A stretch of 64,000 nucleotides of DNA from Schistosoma haematobium. Its lineage: Eukaryota > Platyhelminthes > Trematoda > Strigeidida > Schistosomatidae. The stretch lies in contig NC_067195.1 in the NCBI RefSeq assembly GCF_000699445.3, forward strand, positions 66,460,591 to 66,524,590, written 5' to 3'. The translations under genes and the position numbers were made by a program. Under the pieces are notes generated by a model. The model did not search any database. It had not been told where the DNA came from and saw only the letters and a list, made by a program, of their open reading frames with translations. This document shows, in pieces, positions 1 through 11,929 of the stretch. Position 1 is the first letter of the stretch; every line of letters begins with the position of its first letter.

Positions 1-355
1 CTAATGAATGAATGAATAAGTTGGCAAGAATTGGAGAAACCGGTGTTTTATGAAAAAATTTGTTAACTTGTTAGTCTTCATCAATGAATTTGTTGTAGCG
101 TTTATGATATTATAAATATGTATACCATAAATACTGTTTACAAAAACATAAGAAGACTTGTAGAGTGATTGTTTCAGAAACATACTCTATTTCTAGCACT
201 ACTGATAAGCTTATAATAATATCTATATCAATTATTTGACTGAATACTTGAGTTTAGCGTAGTTATTGATGGTCATCTTAGGTATAAAATTAATTCGCTT
301 TAATTGAACTGTTTAGAGCTGCTTTGCATTTATATACATGGATTTATAGATGATG

Positions 356-505
356 AAGATTTGTAGCTCAGATGGGTGATTTCGATAGAATTTTTTCGCT
401 GATCTGGATGGTTTAATCGTGGAGCTTTCATCTTTCTTCTGAACGACATCATCAGCACAAACTTCAGGTAGAAGTGTAGTGTTCGAATTTCTCCACATGT
501 GGTAC
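356..505 (+). repeat. Foldback-type repeat, copy A
   Basis: This is one of four diverged copies in the window of a repeat that opens with a tRNA A-box-like string (TTGTAGCTCAG) and runs through a block resembling GGATGGTTCGGTCGTGGAGC, then CATCATCAGCACAAACTTC. The other copies are near 18766, 51371 and 57077. Here only the left part is present and the internal inverted repeat is not obvious. I do not recognise the family name. Confidence 0.5.
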
Positions 506-975
506 ACATGAGATACAACCAAAACAATGAAGTAAACAATGACAGGTTTAAGGTCAACAACAACCAATCAACATCGAGGTGTACACGACAAACTGTAAAC
601 CATATGTCGAAAAATTCGAAAAAATCAGTTCTACCTGAAGTTTGTGACTCTCTAGTTTTTATACTGAACGAACAAGTTGATCAATTTGTTAAAAGTGTTT
701 ATTAAAATTGGTGCTTATATACACTCACCTAATCAACCTTAAAAATCTCCTTTTGGATAATATGATTGAATCACAAACAAAATAGCACATTTTAGTTAAT
801 ATTTGTCTTTTATCATTGTACCAATTATCTTTTTTTCTTTCTCTCTTATTATTCAATTATCTTGTCATAATATTTGGCTCATTTCTACTAGGTTGATTAT
901 ATTTTTGTGACACTTATAATGATGGTTATCATTATTATTTTCTATAGTGAAATCAATTTTTTCCGGTTAGCGGTT
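506..975. other. Gene-free stretch
   Basis: AT-rich DNA. A short string near 631-648 (CTACCTGAAGTTTGTGAC) resembles the centre of the foldback repeat of copies C and D. I see no exon with both a splice signal and a recognisable product. Confidence 0.4.
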
Positions 976-1090
976 TTTTAGCGGGTTACTCTTCTACGGG
1001 GTGGGGTCGCTAACCCCATCCCCAACCCTCCTCATTTATCGTGACATGAGACCGGCAGTGGCCCCAGAGGGGGTCCAGGTGGAGTTGCTT
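976..1090 (+). repeat. GC-rich repeat fragment, LINE 5'-end type
   Basis: An abrupt GC-rich island in AT-rich DNA, containing GGGGTGGGGTCGCTAACCCC followed by CCCAACCCTCCTC and GACCGGCAGTGGCCCC. I recall closely similar text at the 5' end of abundant schistosome non-LTR retrotransposons, but this is recognition from memory and no open frame is attached. It is a short, probably truncated insertion. Confidence 0.45.
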
Positions 1091-4000
1091 ATTAAATAAA
1101 AGAAAACTTTTTTTCATATGATTAATTGACCATTTAAACAACGTTTTATTATTCTGATGTCATTATTACTTAAGTAAGCAATTTATATTACTATATGGAT
1201 TGTAGATAAGTTTCGAATTACATTTGAGTTTTAATTGGTCTCAAATCATTGCTTCTAAGTAAAATTGAGTCAACCAGATGATACATTGATTACATTTCTT
1301 TTTTCAATTACACTAATTTAATATAAGATTCTTGTTAATTAATAACATTTTGTTGAGTCTATTTTTAACTTATTCATATTTACATAAAGTAATAATTTAA
1401 TCAAATGTATTGGCAATAGCTATTGTTAATAAATAGGCCAAACAGAATAGTGGGATTATCTTCATCTGTTATTTTCATCAGGACAATTATAGAATGAAAC
1501 AAAAACAACAAAAAAAATAATGATATCTTGATTAAATATGATTGTACAATCTCTAACTATTTGATTATAATAATTCTAATGCAATGTGACTGACTTTTGC
1601 AACTTGTTCCATACAAATTATTTTTTTCTATATTATCTTTGACAGAGCTGTTCAGATAAAATTTGTTAGAATTCATAGACTCTTTAGATAATTATCATGT
1701 TGAATTATGTTACCTCTTTTCTGATCTATTACCGACATTAAGAAAGAAATAATTGTCTTTATATTGATCTTTAATGCTAAAATGAAGATTTCTTTGCATC
1801 TTGTTGAAAAGCTTCAGTAAGTTAGCTGTATATTGTTATTAATGAAATATGATAGAAGTATCATCAGTATACATGAAATTAAATGTAAATTTATCAGTGC
1901 TTTGTCTAAACATGGTCGTTTCAGAATCAGTCATGAAAAATATGAACTCTTTATTGTTACTTGACCAGTCTGACACAATATGGTGTCATTCAAATTGGAT
2001 TGAACTTCCTGCAGACCTTCTAAGATGTTAGAGTGGAATTTAAAATACCTTCACTCAGAAGGCATAAAGGTGTCCATCGATAACATCGAGTGGGGACCTT
2101 TTTAAATATATCATAATAATCACGACTTAGCTAACCTTTAGTGTACTTACATGTTCAAACGTAGACTGTTTTCTAAAAGACAAATACATCAATATTTGAC
2201 CTAATAAAGCAGGAATTATTTAATTATATCAATTTCCACCTCTTTTTCAGTTCACATACTTACTTTTAGCTATTCGATCCTAAATAGTATTATTTATAAC
2301 CATCATCAACATGTAGGAGCTATTCATTCAAGCTTTTTTATTATAATATAAAACTTAACAGAAATCCTCACCACGAATCCTTCTAATGATCAAATGTCGG
2401 ACCTCCACTTCATTGGAAAAACACTTAACTATCTAAGTGTTTGGATTGAAATCCATTGGTATACGTTCCCAAATATATCAGGTTGCATTATAGCACAACA
2501 AGTGTTTCACTACAGACACATCTTATATCTCTGAGTTCAATTCCTGATAGGCCTTTAAGACCACATTTTTAAAAAGTTCAATTCTAGGCAGAAATAGCTG
2601 TTCAGTCTTTAGTTTTCAATGGTCTCCAAACTAAAATTAGTTCGTGACCAATACCAGCTACACAATAAAAAAATCTTGACAGAACTAATACACTTAAAGT
2701 AATACTAATAGGTATTTAGTCATTTCACTGCGTCACCACTCAGATTATGTTCTTTTAATTTAGTAGTAATTGATGCACTGGAACTTGGTATTAAATAATC
2801 TACGATGTTTTTTTAAAAATAATAACTCTATCAATACTTTCCACTTCAGAATCTAAAGTGTTGGGAAAGTTTTCATTAGTATATGCAAGCATACATATAC
2901 TCTGTTACCCTAGATTTTACTGTAGAACTTCAGAATATGTTAAGTAAGATAGTGTAATTATTTAAATCCAGATCAGAAACTTCTAGCTGTCATGTTGCTC
3001 AAACTAACTGATAAATTTATCAAGGAAGTATGTGTATCTCCTCAATTTCCAACACGAATTGAATAATTGTACGGTTAGATACCGATGAAGAATTGGTGAT
3101 TCACCTGATTATTACGGTTTATTTTGTAAAGTTCAACCCATAGTCATTAAACAATGACTTTTTTATATGTTACCGATTGCAAATCTACAATTTGTCATCT
3201 TTAAAAAATAACCAATCACTAGTTTTATAAGTACATTTTACAGGTTAATTTATCCGTTTAAACACATAGTTAAATGCAATTACCATACCTTTTTAATGTA
3301 TTTACTACTTTGCCAAGCGTACGTCCCTAAACAATTTTACCAGAAAAGAATTTTATTTCAGAAATAATCATACTTTCTTATTTTTAACTTTTTCCCATTT
3401 CTTAATCCCAATAGCTTTCTTACTTCTGTATTATAAAATAGACATACATTACACGAATCGATAAACTGGGTATGAGAATTACCCGTCAATGTCATAAACT
3501 GTAAACACATATGGTAATAAAGTTTGCTAATTTCCTTATTTAAAAATAATTTATAACATCTAGAAAATGCCCATAATTTTTTTACAAAATACTAGATGTT
3601 ATAACATATTTAGTCATCTAAACAAGGTATCATAGTCATTATTGTTTTTCAAAGAGGTTTCCCATCAAGGTAAGTCAGAGTTTTTTGGCCGACAATCCGA
3701 ATTAATATTTTAGACTAAATATAACAAAATCTTAAAGATATCTGTGAAGTCACGTCAGATGATCATGTTGTTCTTAAAAATTTATTGATGTCCATAATAT
3801 AGAATGCATGATTATCTCTATGTATATTTATAAATGAGGGAAAGAGCATCAATTTAATTAAAGTAAATAAATTGACTACATAGTTCGGAGGGTGAAATGT
3901 ATATTTTGATGTAGAAAAAGCAATAAACTATATAAAATTTATATCATAAATATAAATATGATTCTTTACATATTGATAAACTTAGTTCTTATGTTACATT

Positions 4001-5097
4001 AATAGAACACTTACGGAAAATCTAATGGTACTGAGTGTAAAAATACCAATAAAATTGGAATTTTTGAATAATTCCATTTCCACTAAATCCTCTTATATAT
4101 AAGGCCACAATAATTTTATTAATTCGAACCTTATGAGCTATAAGAATCCTACCTAACTCACTTCCATAAAGATCGTCAACAAGCTTGAAACCTAAGTTCA
4201 GAACCACATACTAATTGTCTTTTCTCAATTAACCACATGAGTAAGAATACATAATTTTCACTTTATCAAAGGACATCAAAAAACAGTAATTAGTAATAGA
4301 AAATCATTTGTCTGTTCTATAGAAAACTAGTACACTAACACACTTAATTATTTCAAGAAAAAGTAAAAGAACGACGTATAAACCAAACAACTGCCTTGGC
4401 AACCAATCCACCAATAGAGTAGGTAAGGAATCTTGATATTTAAAATCAAGAAGGACTGTTAAATAATATGATTAATATTTATACATTATATACCGGAATT
4501 TTCGGATTTTATCATTCGTACTAACGATGAGTCAAACTTCTAATGGTTATGTTACGCATCGATTACATAAGTACAAAACGCCTGTAATTTATTTAATAAA
4601 GCTAGGAAGTTACGAAAGTAGTTATTCGATTCTAGCTAATTATGTGAACCCATCATGAGTTTCTAATGTCAAGCATAGATTTTACGAATACAGAAAAACA
4701 ATATTAATCACTGTTATAAATTCTCAAAGAATAATTTTATACGGGATTTATCAAAGCTTATTTCAAGAACTTCAGAAAAACAAAGTTACGATTATCCTGA
4801 TATCATTGTCCTAAATAAACGTTCTCCAAATTTTTAATTTAAGAAAGTAATGAAATATTAAATTGACCAGTGTCTTATAAGAGACTGATCAATTTCAGTC
4901 CTAAAACATCAATGGGAAGATTCAAGTAAAATAATATCAAGTGAATTAAATTATAAGTTTTTATGTAATTCCTAGAGAATACAAATCATTCACTAAAGAT
5001 TGTATTATTGATTCAGGCTATGAAATTATACTATAAAATAGTTCTTATTCTTAGATAATATGAATGCATATTAAATATTATATAAATGATAACTTAC
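1091..5097. other. AT-rich intergenic or intronic DNA
   Basis: Only short chance frames occur. The remaining exons of the GPCR (transmembrane helices 5 to 7) should lie on the minus strand at lower coordinates than 5098, so part of this stretch is probably one of its introns. I found no exon here that I could support. Confidence 0.4.
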
Positions 5098-5804
5098 ATG
5101 CATATCATAGGTATCATTTCTGATATATCTGTATTTAAATCAAAATATATTTTCATTGTTTCAGGTAATTTAATTTGTACTTGTTCACTAACAATTCCAC
5201 CAGGAAATGCAATAATTAATGCTAATAATCCAGCTGCAACTAATAAACATTTTACTCGACATGGTACACTAACTGTTGGATCAGTTAAATGTTTACCATT
5301 TTGACTTATTCCTACACTACGATTTAAACATATAGCAACAAGTAAAAAATTATTTAATGCAACAATAAAATAAATAAGAAATGCAGAAATTTTACACATT
5401 ATATTGCCTAATAACCAATTTTTATATACAGCTGTATAAGCTGTATATGGTACACCAAACCATGCTAATGCTAAATCACATAATACACGTATTAATAACA
5501 TTCGTCTATTAGCTAAAGATTTTGGATTACGTAATTTTTTAATTGTATATATTAATAATAAATTAATGAATGTACCAAATATTAATATGATTATATACAA
5601 TGATAATAATACTCGTTTATATGGATTTTTTAATAAAGTATTCACATAATGATTGAAAAAATAATAAATTTGTTGTGATGTATTCTTTGTGGAAAGATTA
5701 GTTAAACTCCATTCTAAAATAAATTGATTATCATTGGATATATTAATATTTTGATTAGAAATTGAATAGATTGATTGATTATTTTGTATAAATGATTCAT
5801 TCAT
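5098..5804 (-). CDS. Rhodopsin-class GPCR, exon for N-terminus to extracellular loop 2 (partial)
   Basis: This exon encodes about 236 residues of a seven-transmembrane receptor. The ATG at 5804-5802 starts a short extracellular tail with N-glycosylation sequons at about N2, N9, N21, N36 and N41. Helix 1 is near residues 66-88, helix 2 near 103-123 with the family's Leu-x-x-x-Asp-type segment (VLCDLALAW), helix 3 near 130-160 and helix 4 near 185-205. Cys137 at the top of helix 3 and Cys235 in loop 2 are placed for the usual disulfide. The exon ends at a clean GTAAGT donor in phase 2 just after Cys235, so helices 5 to 7 lie in further exons that I could not find and that may be outside the window. 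The DRY motif is replaced by Leu-Asn-Arg (160-162) and the usual helix-4 Trp is absent. The ligand is unknown; a flatworm-specific orphan receptor is my best guess. Confidence 0.8.
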
Positions 5805-5840
5805 ATTGTTTATTATTATTATTAAAAATGTTAATCTCAA

Positions 5841-7550
5841 ATTTAAAAGTTGTATCCAACCGGGACTTGGTGATTAAACAAATTATGCATTACATTTAAA
5901 GTCATATTATTATTATTCTGAGTTTTACTATGATTAGTTACTATGCTACATTGAATAATGTTATACAATGATATCAATGTATAAATCTATTAAATTAAAT
6001 GATACATTAATTTATAATGAATGAATAAACGAAAACTGATAAAATGAAATGGAATGATAACCAGTTAAATTATAAATGATCATTTGAAAGTTTGTAATAA
6101 ATATTCAATTGTAATTGGTTAGTAGTAGAATTTATCCTAAACTTTTCTACCAATAATTTCTCTTCAATTTATAATTCATTTGGGAATAAGAATATTATGG
6201 ATTGTTATTTAATAAATAAGAGTAATCATATAGCTTTTATTGTTTCATTTTAGTTGATTGTATTAGTCTCCTTTAATTTACACAGTTTTATCCATAATTC
6301 TTTGAGAAACTGTTCAACATAAATACAATCTTGTCAGAAAATAATCACTGAATATTTTGAAGAATGAATAAAGTTTAGTAATATTAGGGTTGATAATAAA
6401 ATAGCTAGAAGACATTTTGTAAAACTGAATTTATTAGTTTATTTCTCCATATTTCTAGACTGACTGGAAATATATTTAGACTTCAATGTGTTATTAGTTG
6501 TTTATAACATACTGTAAATAACTGGTAACTTATTCAAATGTTAGTTTTTATATTAGTTTGAGTAGTGTTATATCTTGAAAGTTGATTTCTTGATATACCG
6601 CGTATAACAGAGCACTAGAACACCAAAACCCTTCCAAGTCGCAATAAGAAGACAGAAGACTGATGAAAGGAATATTATTTCAAACAGTGTCGATCATAGT
6701 ACAGAATTAGTATTATCCAATCGGGAAGCTACACGTAGGAATTCTAGAATATTCGTCCGAAAGGAGATTGGATGGAACGTCTTCGACTCCTTCTGAGCTT
6801 CTTACAGCTTCCTCGAGTTCACCCGTGGTCCGTCGTCACAAGTAGAATATTTTAAGCGTACGATTTGTTTATAAATGTAAAAACTCAAATTGACAAGAAA
6901 TAATATTATGTTATCAGTCATAATTAGCAAACATATATCTATCATTACAAATCCATTAGTAATGTACTGTTGTGGAAATGTTGACACCGAATGAGAAGGA
7001 GATTCAAAACGAAGCTATGCGTAAGTCCATAATTTATTTACTTTTAATACATTCTTATTTAAAACTAAATGACTAAGGTAGAAGTATAAAAGCTATGGTC
7101 TCTTTAAATGAATCCATCTTATCACTGTTTTTGATCCATTTGTTTTTGTTTTCTATATACGTTTCTGTCTGTCAAACAAACACTGAAATGTGATAGTAGT
7201 AATAATTTTTAGGTTTAAAATCAACGAAATTATGATTAATTAAACGGCTTACTCAGTAAGTATGACATAAACCTAAAACCATTTTGCGAATTGAACCACT
7301 GACTTTAGTGGGATAGCTAATTAAAATAAAAAAAGTACCTTTCGAAACATAATTACTGAACGCTCAAATCCTAAGTGATGTGACTGAAAAATTAAACCTT
7401 AAGCGATGTTTAGAATACAAGAATTTTTCTTTTCATTCCCAGGAATGATAATTTCTTGGTTGTTGTTCTCTCGTTATTGCCATTTCTTACTCACTGATGT
7501 TGTCGCTACACGCAACTACAAATAATTAATAACTGAATTCATGAAATGAT
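5841..7550. other. Gene-free stretch upstream of the GPCR exon
   Basis: AT-rich, with long runs of short dinucleotide-like text. It would contain the GPCR promoter or a 5' untranslated exon if the ATG exon is the first. A slightly more GC-rich patch at 6600-6830 has no recognisable coding content. Confidence 0.35.
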
Positions 7551-7554
7551 CTAA

Positions 7555-7735
7555 GCTAGACTACTACTGAAAACCTGAAAGCACTGAACGGCCGTTTCGT
7601 TCCAGTATAGAACTCCAGCAGTGCCCATCCACGATACCGCTCATGAGACTCAAACTCAGCACCTTCGGTCCCGCCCAAGAATGATCAACCTCTGGATAAC
7701 TGATCCGGCATCCGATTGTGGTAATGTTTAACTTC
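7555..7735 (-). repeat. Smα-like SINE copy with broken hammerhead
   Basis: On the minus strand this reads a tRNA-like part, then a hammerhead-like part, then the family tail (CCAGG/CAGGTTTT type). The stem I arms survive (GGGCACTG and CAGTGCTT) and so do GAAA and the palindrome ACGGCCGT, but the CUGANGA core has become CTGGAGT and the cleavage triplet is GTT. The B box is degraded. The family assignment rests on the three better copies near 41.6, 47.9 and 63.3 kb. Confidence 0.65.
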
Positions 7736-7880
7736 AATCGATTCATGATCTTGCACAGTGCTGAGGAGTCCCATACTGGGTCGATGGATATCCTAGAGTT
7801 CTAGTGAGAAGCCAAAACAAATGGAGTTCGATCTGTGTCGGGTTGAGAAAGTTATCCGCCTTAGACACTGGATGAAGGGA
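7736..7880 (+). repeat. Smα-like SINE fragment, opposite orientation
   Basis: On the plus strand CACAGTGCTGAGGAGTCCC matches the hammerhead start of the family, but GAAA is replaced by GATG. It runs on into GTGAGAAGCC and GGAGTTC, text that in the copy near 41.8 kb lies at the head of the element, upstream of the tRNA-like part. So a hammerhead end abuts the start of a next unit, the order expected at a tandem-unit junction. Confidence 0.5.
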
Positions 7881-10189
7881 TGCGTTTTGTTTTATCTTGA
7901 TGTGAACTTTTGCCAGGAACTATCATTTCTCTATAGATTAGGCACACGTTTTTATCAATGGAAAAATCGCAAAGACCTTGGTTCAGTCACTTGTCGATTA
8001 CCTTCAGTCACCACATAATGTAACATTTTTATAATTAGTTCGAAATAACCTTTTTAATCAATATCACTATTATAATACTTGCAAACTAAAAGTTGTATTC
8101 TTTGCATTGTCAATATTTTTCACAAGTAGCAAACAACATGAATAAATGAACACTTAGTTCATCAATGTGCTTTACAGGCATGAATTTAGAAGTCTATTCG
8201 AGACTAAAAAGTAAATGTGAAGAAAAGAAATAATTCGTAACAATTTTTATCACCCTGAAGGCGCATTCATAAAAAAAGAAGAATAACGTTTTTGAGTACT
8301 CTAGAAAAGACTGGACTTTACGAAGACAGGGATAAAATAATCATAATGAGAAATCAATGTGATAAATGGTTATAATAATCCATTCAATTTCCACAGAAAA
8401 TCCTATATTTATAAGGTATTTTCAATCGTACTATCATACAATGACTATTCATTTATCCACGTGTCATCAAACTAATAGTATACCACTGAAATACGTCAAC
8501 TTCACTTTCATGTACAACAACTTATTAGGAATTCAAATAAGAATCTTGTACAGACTAATAGTCTACCAAATAAACAAATACAGTTGTATGATTTACTTAG
8601 AACTTAATAAATTTCCATATAAATATTTCGAAATATCACATATCTTTAGAAAATTCTGGCATGAAAACGAAAAATTTGTTGTTTTCAATAGTTTCATTAG
8701 TTATTCATCAATTTTATCTTTCTTCAATTCATAATCTCAGGAAGTAGTGAAATTGTTAATACAAAAACTCAAAAGTTAATATGTATATCAGGATTCTTTA
8801 TCTGTTAAAAATGTCATTAATTTCAAAGAACTCTAGTCAATAGTTAAAACAAGGAACGTTTTTGCTTAATAATGAATAAAAATCAAAAATGGCGTCACAT
8901 AAGTATAGTCACACTGGTACCCCCATAAAATATTTACAACAGGCAAAGCATAAAATATTACGCCTTTATTTGCAAAAAGACTATTGGTGCTTTTTTATTT
9001 CCATCTAAAAGCAAAATACATACTCATAGTTTACTAATAGCTTCTTTATGGTAAATCGTGTCTTTCTTAAATTAACTTGATTGTGAAATGTTGAAATCAA
9101 TAACTTTCTTAACCAGGTTACCTAATTTATTTGAAAACAAATATAAGGTGAACCGTTAGTTACATATATCTAAATAAACTCACATCTAGTAGGAAAGGGA
9201 AAACCTAATAAAAGTTTTTGAGCTCACAGTATAGACATCTAATACTACTCATTGCTCTGATACTACAGCATTAAGTAAACATCATTATCCGTCCTATATA
9301 TATGAATTAAAGGGAAAAGGTGGAAAATTATATTAGTCCATTCAAAAACTCAAATCTCAGTGGAATAAATCTATGACCATTCTATAAGACATGTAAATTC
9401 ATAAGTTTAATATAAAATGGCGTGAGTCCAGATAGATTTTCTTCCTGGCAAATATTTCTGCTTATATTGTTCTGGAATAAAGCAGACTACAAGACAAAAG
9501 TGACGCTTTCTAATATAATGAATTTTAATCATTAAACTCCGTAAAATGTACTCCCTGGGATATTTCTGGCAGAATGTGATGGATGACAAACGTTTTATAA
9601 GCATGTACCGTTATGTTTACATTCAGGCAAATTAAGTACCAGCCATCCTCTTTACAACCTGTATAGCGTAGCTTTATAATATGGAACAACTACTCAGATA
9701 CTGACAATCATGTTGGACTATGTATCATTCTATACCATTATGCTCAACAAGATCAGGTTGCTTTTTGGCTACTTTGCTTACATGGATGTCGAACGCGGTG
9801 TTATTTGCAATAAAGATATGTTTTACAATGTGCCAAAGATAATGGTCTTTGAAAACGTTAAGAGTATCGACCAGGGTCATTGACACAAATTACTCAGGAA
9901 ACGAATTTTAGATATGAAAGATCAGCAACATTTAGAAAGACAATACCAAACTATCCATAAAGTTCAAATACACCTTAGATTGCATGTGAAACCGCTAGCA
10001 CGATTATTCTATACAGCTTGCACTGTATATAGTAAACTACGAAGAGCAGCAGGCCAGGTGACCTAACTTGAAGTAGTAAACACTGAACACTGTGTAAATA
10101 CATGATCCTGCGCCAAAATATCACAATCACACAACTGTTGCCAGTTTTCTTGTGGTTTACTTCCCCATTATTTAAGGATGTGTCGAAGT
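7881..10189. other. AT-rich gene-free stretch
   Basis: The longest open frame (8366-8734) is low-complexity, rich in Ile, Tyr, Phe and Asn, has no domain I recognise and no supporting splice signals; I treat it as chance. Nothing else is visible. Confidence 0.4.
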
Positions 10190-10620
10190 TGTTATGTCCT
10201 CAGAGGTATCACCATACACCGTCCAAATTTTAGGGCAAGGTATAAACGGTAATCCCTTTCAAATCTGTCCGCCGTTTCGTTTCAACGACCTTGAACGCGC
10301 TGACTGGAAGCGGGCATTCCGTATTTCAATTGCCGTGTGTGTGTTGGGTCCTATGAGTATTAAATGTTTCCATATATAAGTCATCTTTTGATGCATAATA
10401 AACACTAAATAACTGCTAAGAGCATTAACTGAGTATTTTCTGTTTTGTAGTGCACACTTTAGCTCTGTTGTTCCTTCAAAACTTGATCTGTGGTCCTAAG
10501 TGCTGTAGTGAAAGTCAACAGCTATATATAATTTGTTGATAAGGTCCGGAAAACAACGTAAGAAAGATAAAATAACGTAAAAGGTTATAGATGCGCATAG
10601 TTTTTGTGAGTTAAGACGAA
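10190..10620 (+). promoter_or_regulatory. Conserved upstream block of the MULE-derived gene
   Basis: Text here recurs upstream of the decayed copy near 17.2-17.5 kb: for example CCGTTTCGTTTCAACGA resembles CCACGTTTCGTTTCAATGA, and TTTTCTGTTTTGTAGTGCACAC resembles CTCTGTTTTGTAGTTTACAC, followed in both by AAGTCCGGA/AGGTCCGGA and AACGT. Shared sequence outside the exons shows the duplicated unit was a piece of DNA, not only a cDNA. It should include the promoter or 5' leader of the gene at 10621. Confidence 0.4.
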
Positions 10621-11929
10621 ATGTCAGCTGAAGGGTAAGTCCTAAATATTTGTTGTTCTTCCTTCAGTTAATTTTTTTCAAGGAATAACCTTTTTTTAAT
10701 AGCTATTGTATGTTGTATCTAGTGCTTCATGCTCAAGTGAAATTTCAGTGAACGTAAGCGACGCGTTCCAACGTATTATGCTGAATAAGAGATTCGGAAG
10801 CTGGATTGAATTAGATAATACGCTAAAGGATTTCCATAAAGTATGATGGGATAAATCTATGTTTTCTCAGATGACCCATACACACTATGTTCACGCAGAA
10901 AGTAGATTGTTGAAGGATGTGAGATATAAATACTTGTTCGTAGTGTTTCGTTGCACGTTTGGTCGTAAACGTAAATCAGAAGGTCTGAATGTGATTAAAA
11001 AACCGTGAGGACTCTAACTAATGTGTTACCTTTAAGGTCTAAATTTTTAAATTGCCAATCGATGTTTCGCGTAAGATTGGAGGGTCAACAATACGTTATA
11101 AAATCTTACAACATGACTCACAACCATCCGTGTACAAGTTCGTGGATGGTTTGTGATCCATTGAGTAGACGATTGTCATCAGAAGAAAAAGAAAACTTGA
11201 AACCAGTTATATTGCACTGTCAGTCGACGGACGAAGTTATCGAAAGTATTAAGGGAAGAACAGGTAAGCAGGTGACCGCTGCTGATGTCAAAAATATGAA
11301 AGCTGAACTCTCCACTGGTAAGTGTATATAAATATATTTCAGGTTGGACTCGGAAGCAGGTATTGCAGATGATGCGACAAAACGGTCAAGTTAGGGAGCA
11401 TGCATACAATTATGATGCTCCACAGCGTCTTATACCCTTGCTGAACATGTTGACCCCATTCACAAGATCCAAAGTGTTATACGAACTAAAAAGAATGCGT
11501 TTCGTTAACTTAGAATATGAAAGCGGCGAGTGGTTGTTTATGCTTGACCGCGGACAACATTACGAAGTAGATGTAAGTATTTGTGAGTGCAATTGTAGCA
11601 CGTTTAATATGTGTCGATATCCGTGCCGCCATCTCCTGCTGGCATATATTAAAAGACGAAGTCTAACAGGTAAGCTATTTAAATTATAAAATATAAACTG
11701 CATAGCTCATCAACTTCTTAGGTGTTGCTGTAGATGGAAATTAGACAATACGCACAATTTACAAAACAACACAGTAATTTCATTACGGAGACGAAGTAAA
11801 GAATATATACAACTTCAACGGCTCCAAAGAATGTGCAAACAACGAATTGTTGAGAAATATGGTGAACGCTTCGCGAATCAGGTGGAGAGAAGGGTCTACA
11901 ATTTTTACTTAAGAATTATAAACAGCTAG
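10621..11929 (+). CDS. MULE-derived FAR1 plus SWIM zinc-finger protein, six exons, no transposase core
   Basis: My model joins exons 10621-10634, 10723-10840, 10871-11004, 11037-11317, 11343-11669 and 11745-11929, with phases agreeing at every join, giving 352 residues. Introns 2 to 4 are only 30, 32 and 25 nt. The protein opens with a segment containing FGSWIELDNTLKDF, typical of the start of FAR1 domains, then a C-C-H-H zinc domain (FRCTFG, FLNCQ, THNHPC), a helical linker, and a SWIM finger (CECNC ... YPCRH). In FAR1/ZSWIM proteins and Mutator-like transposases a DDE (MULE) domain sits between these two; here the linker goes almost directly to the SWIM part, so catalysis is not expected. 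DNA binding is the likely remaining role. The last acceptor (11744) is weak; using the better one at 11722 would end the protein after about eight more codons. It may be a domesticated gene or a deletion derivative of a transposon. Two decayed relatives follow downstream. Confidence 0.6.

Noticed and set aside
8366..8734. 122-codon open frame on the plus strand
   Set aside because: Low-complexity composition expected of AT-rich DNA, with no domain, no splice signals and no repeat partner.
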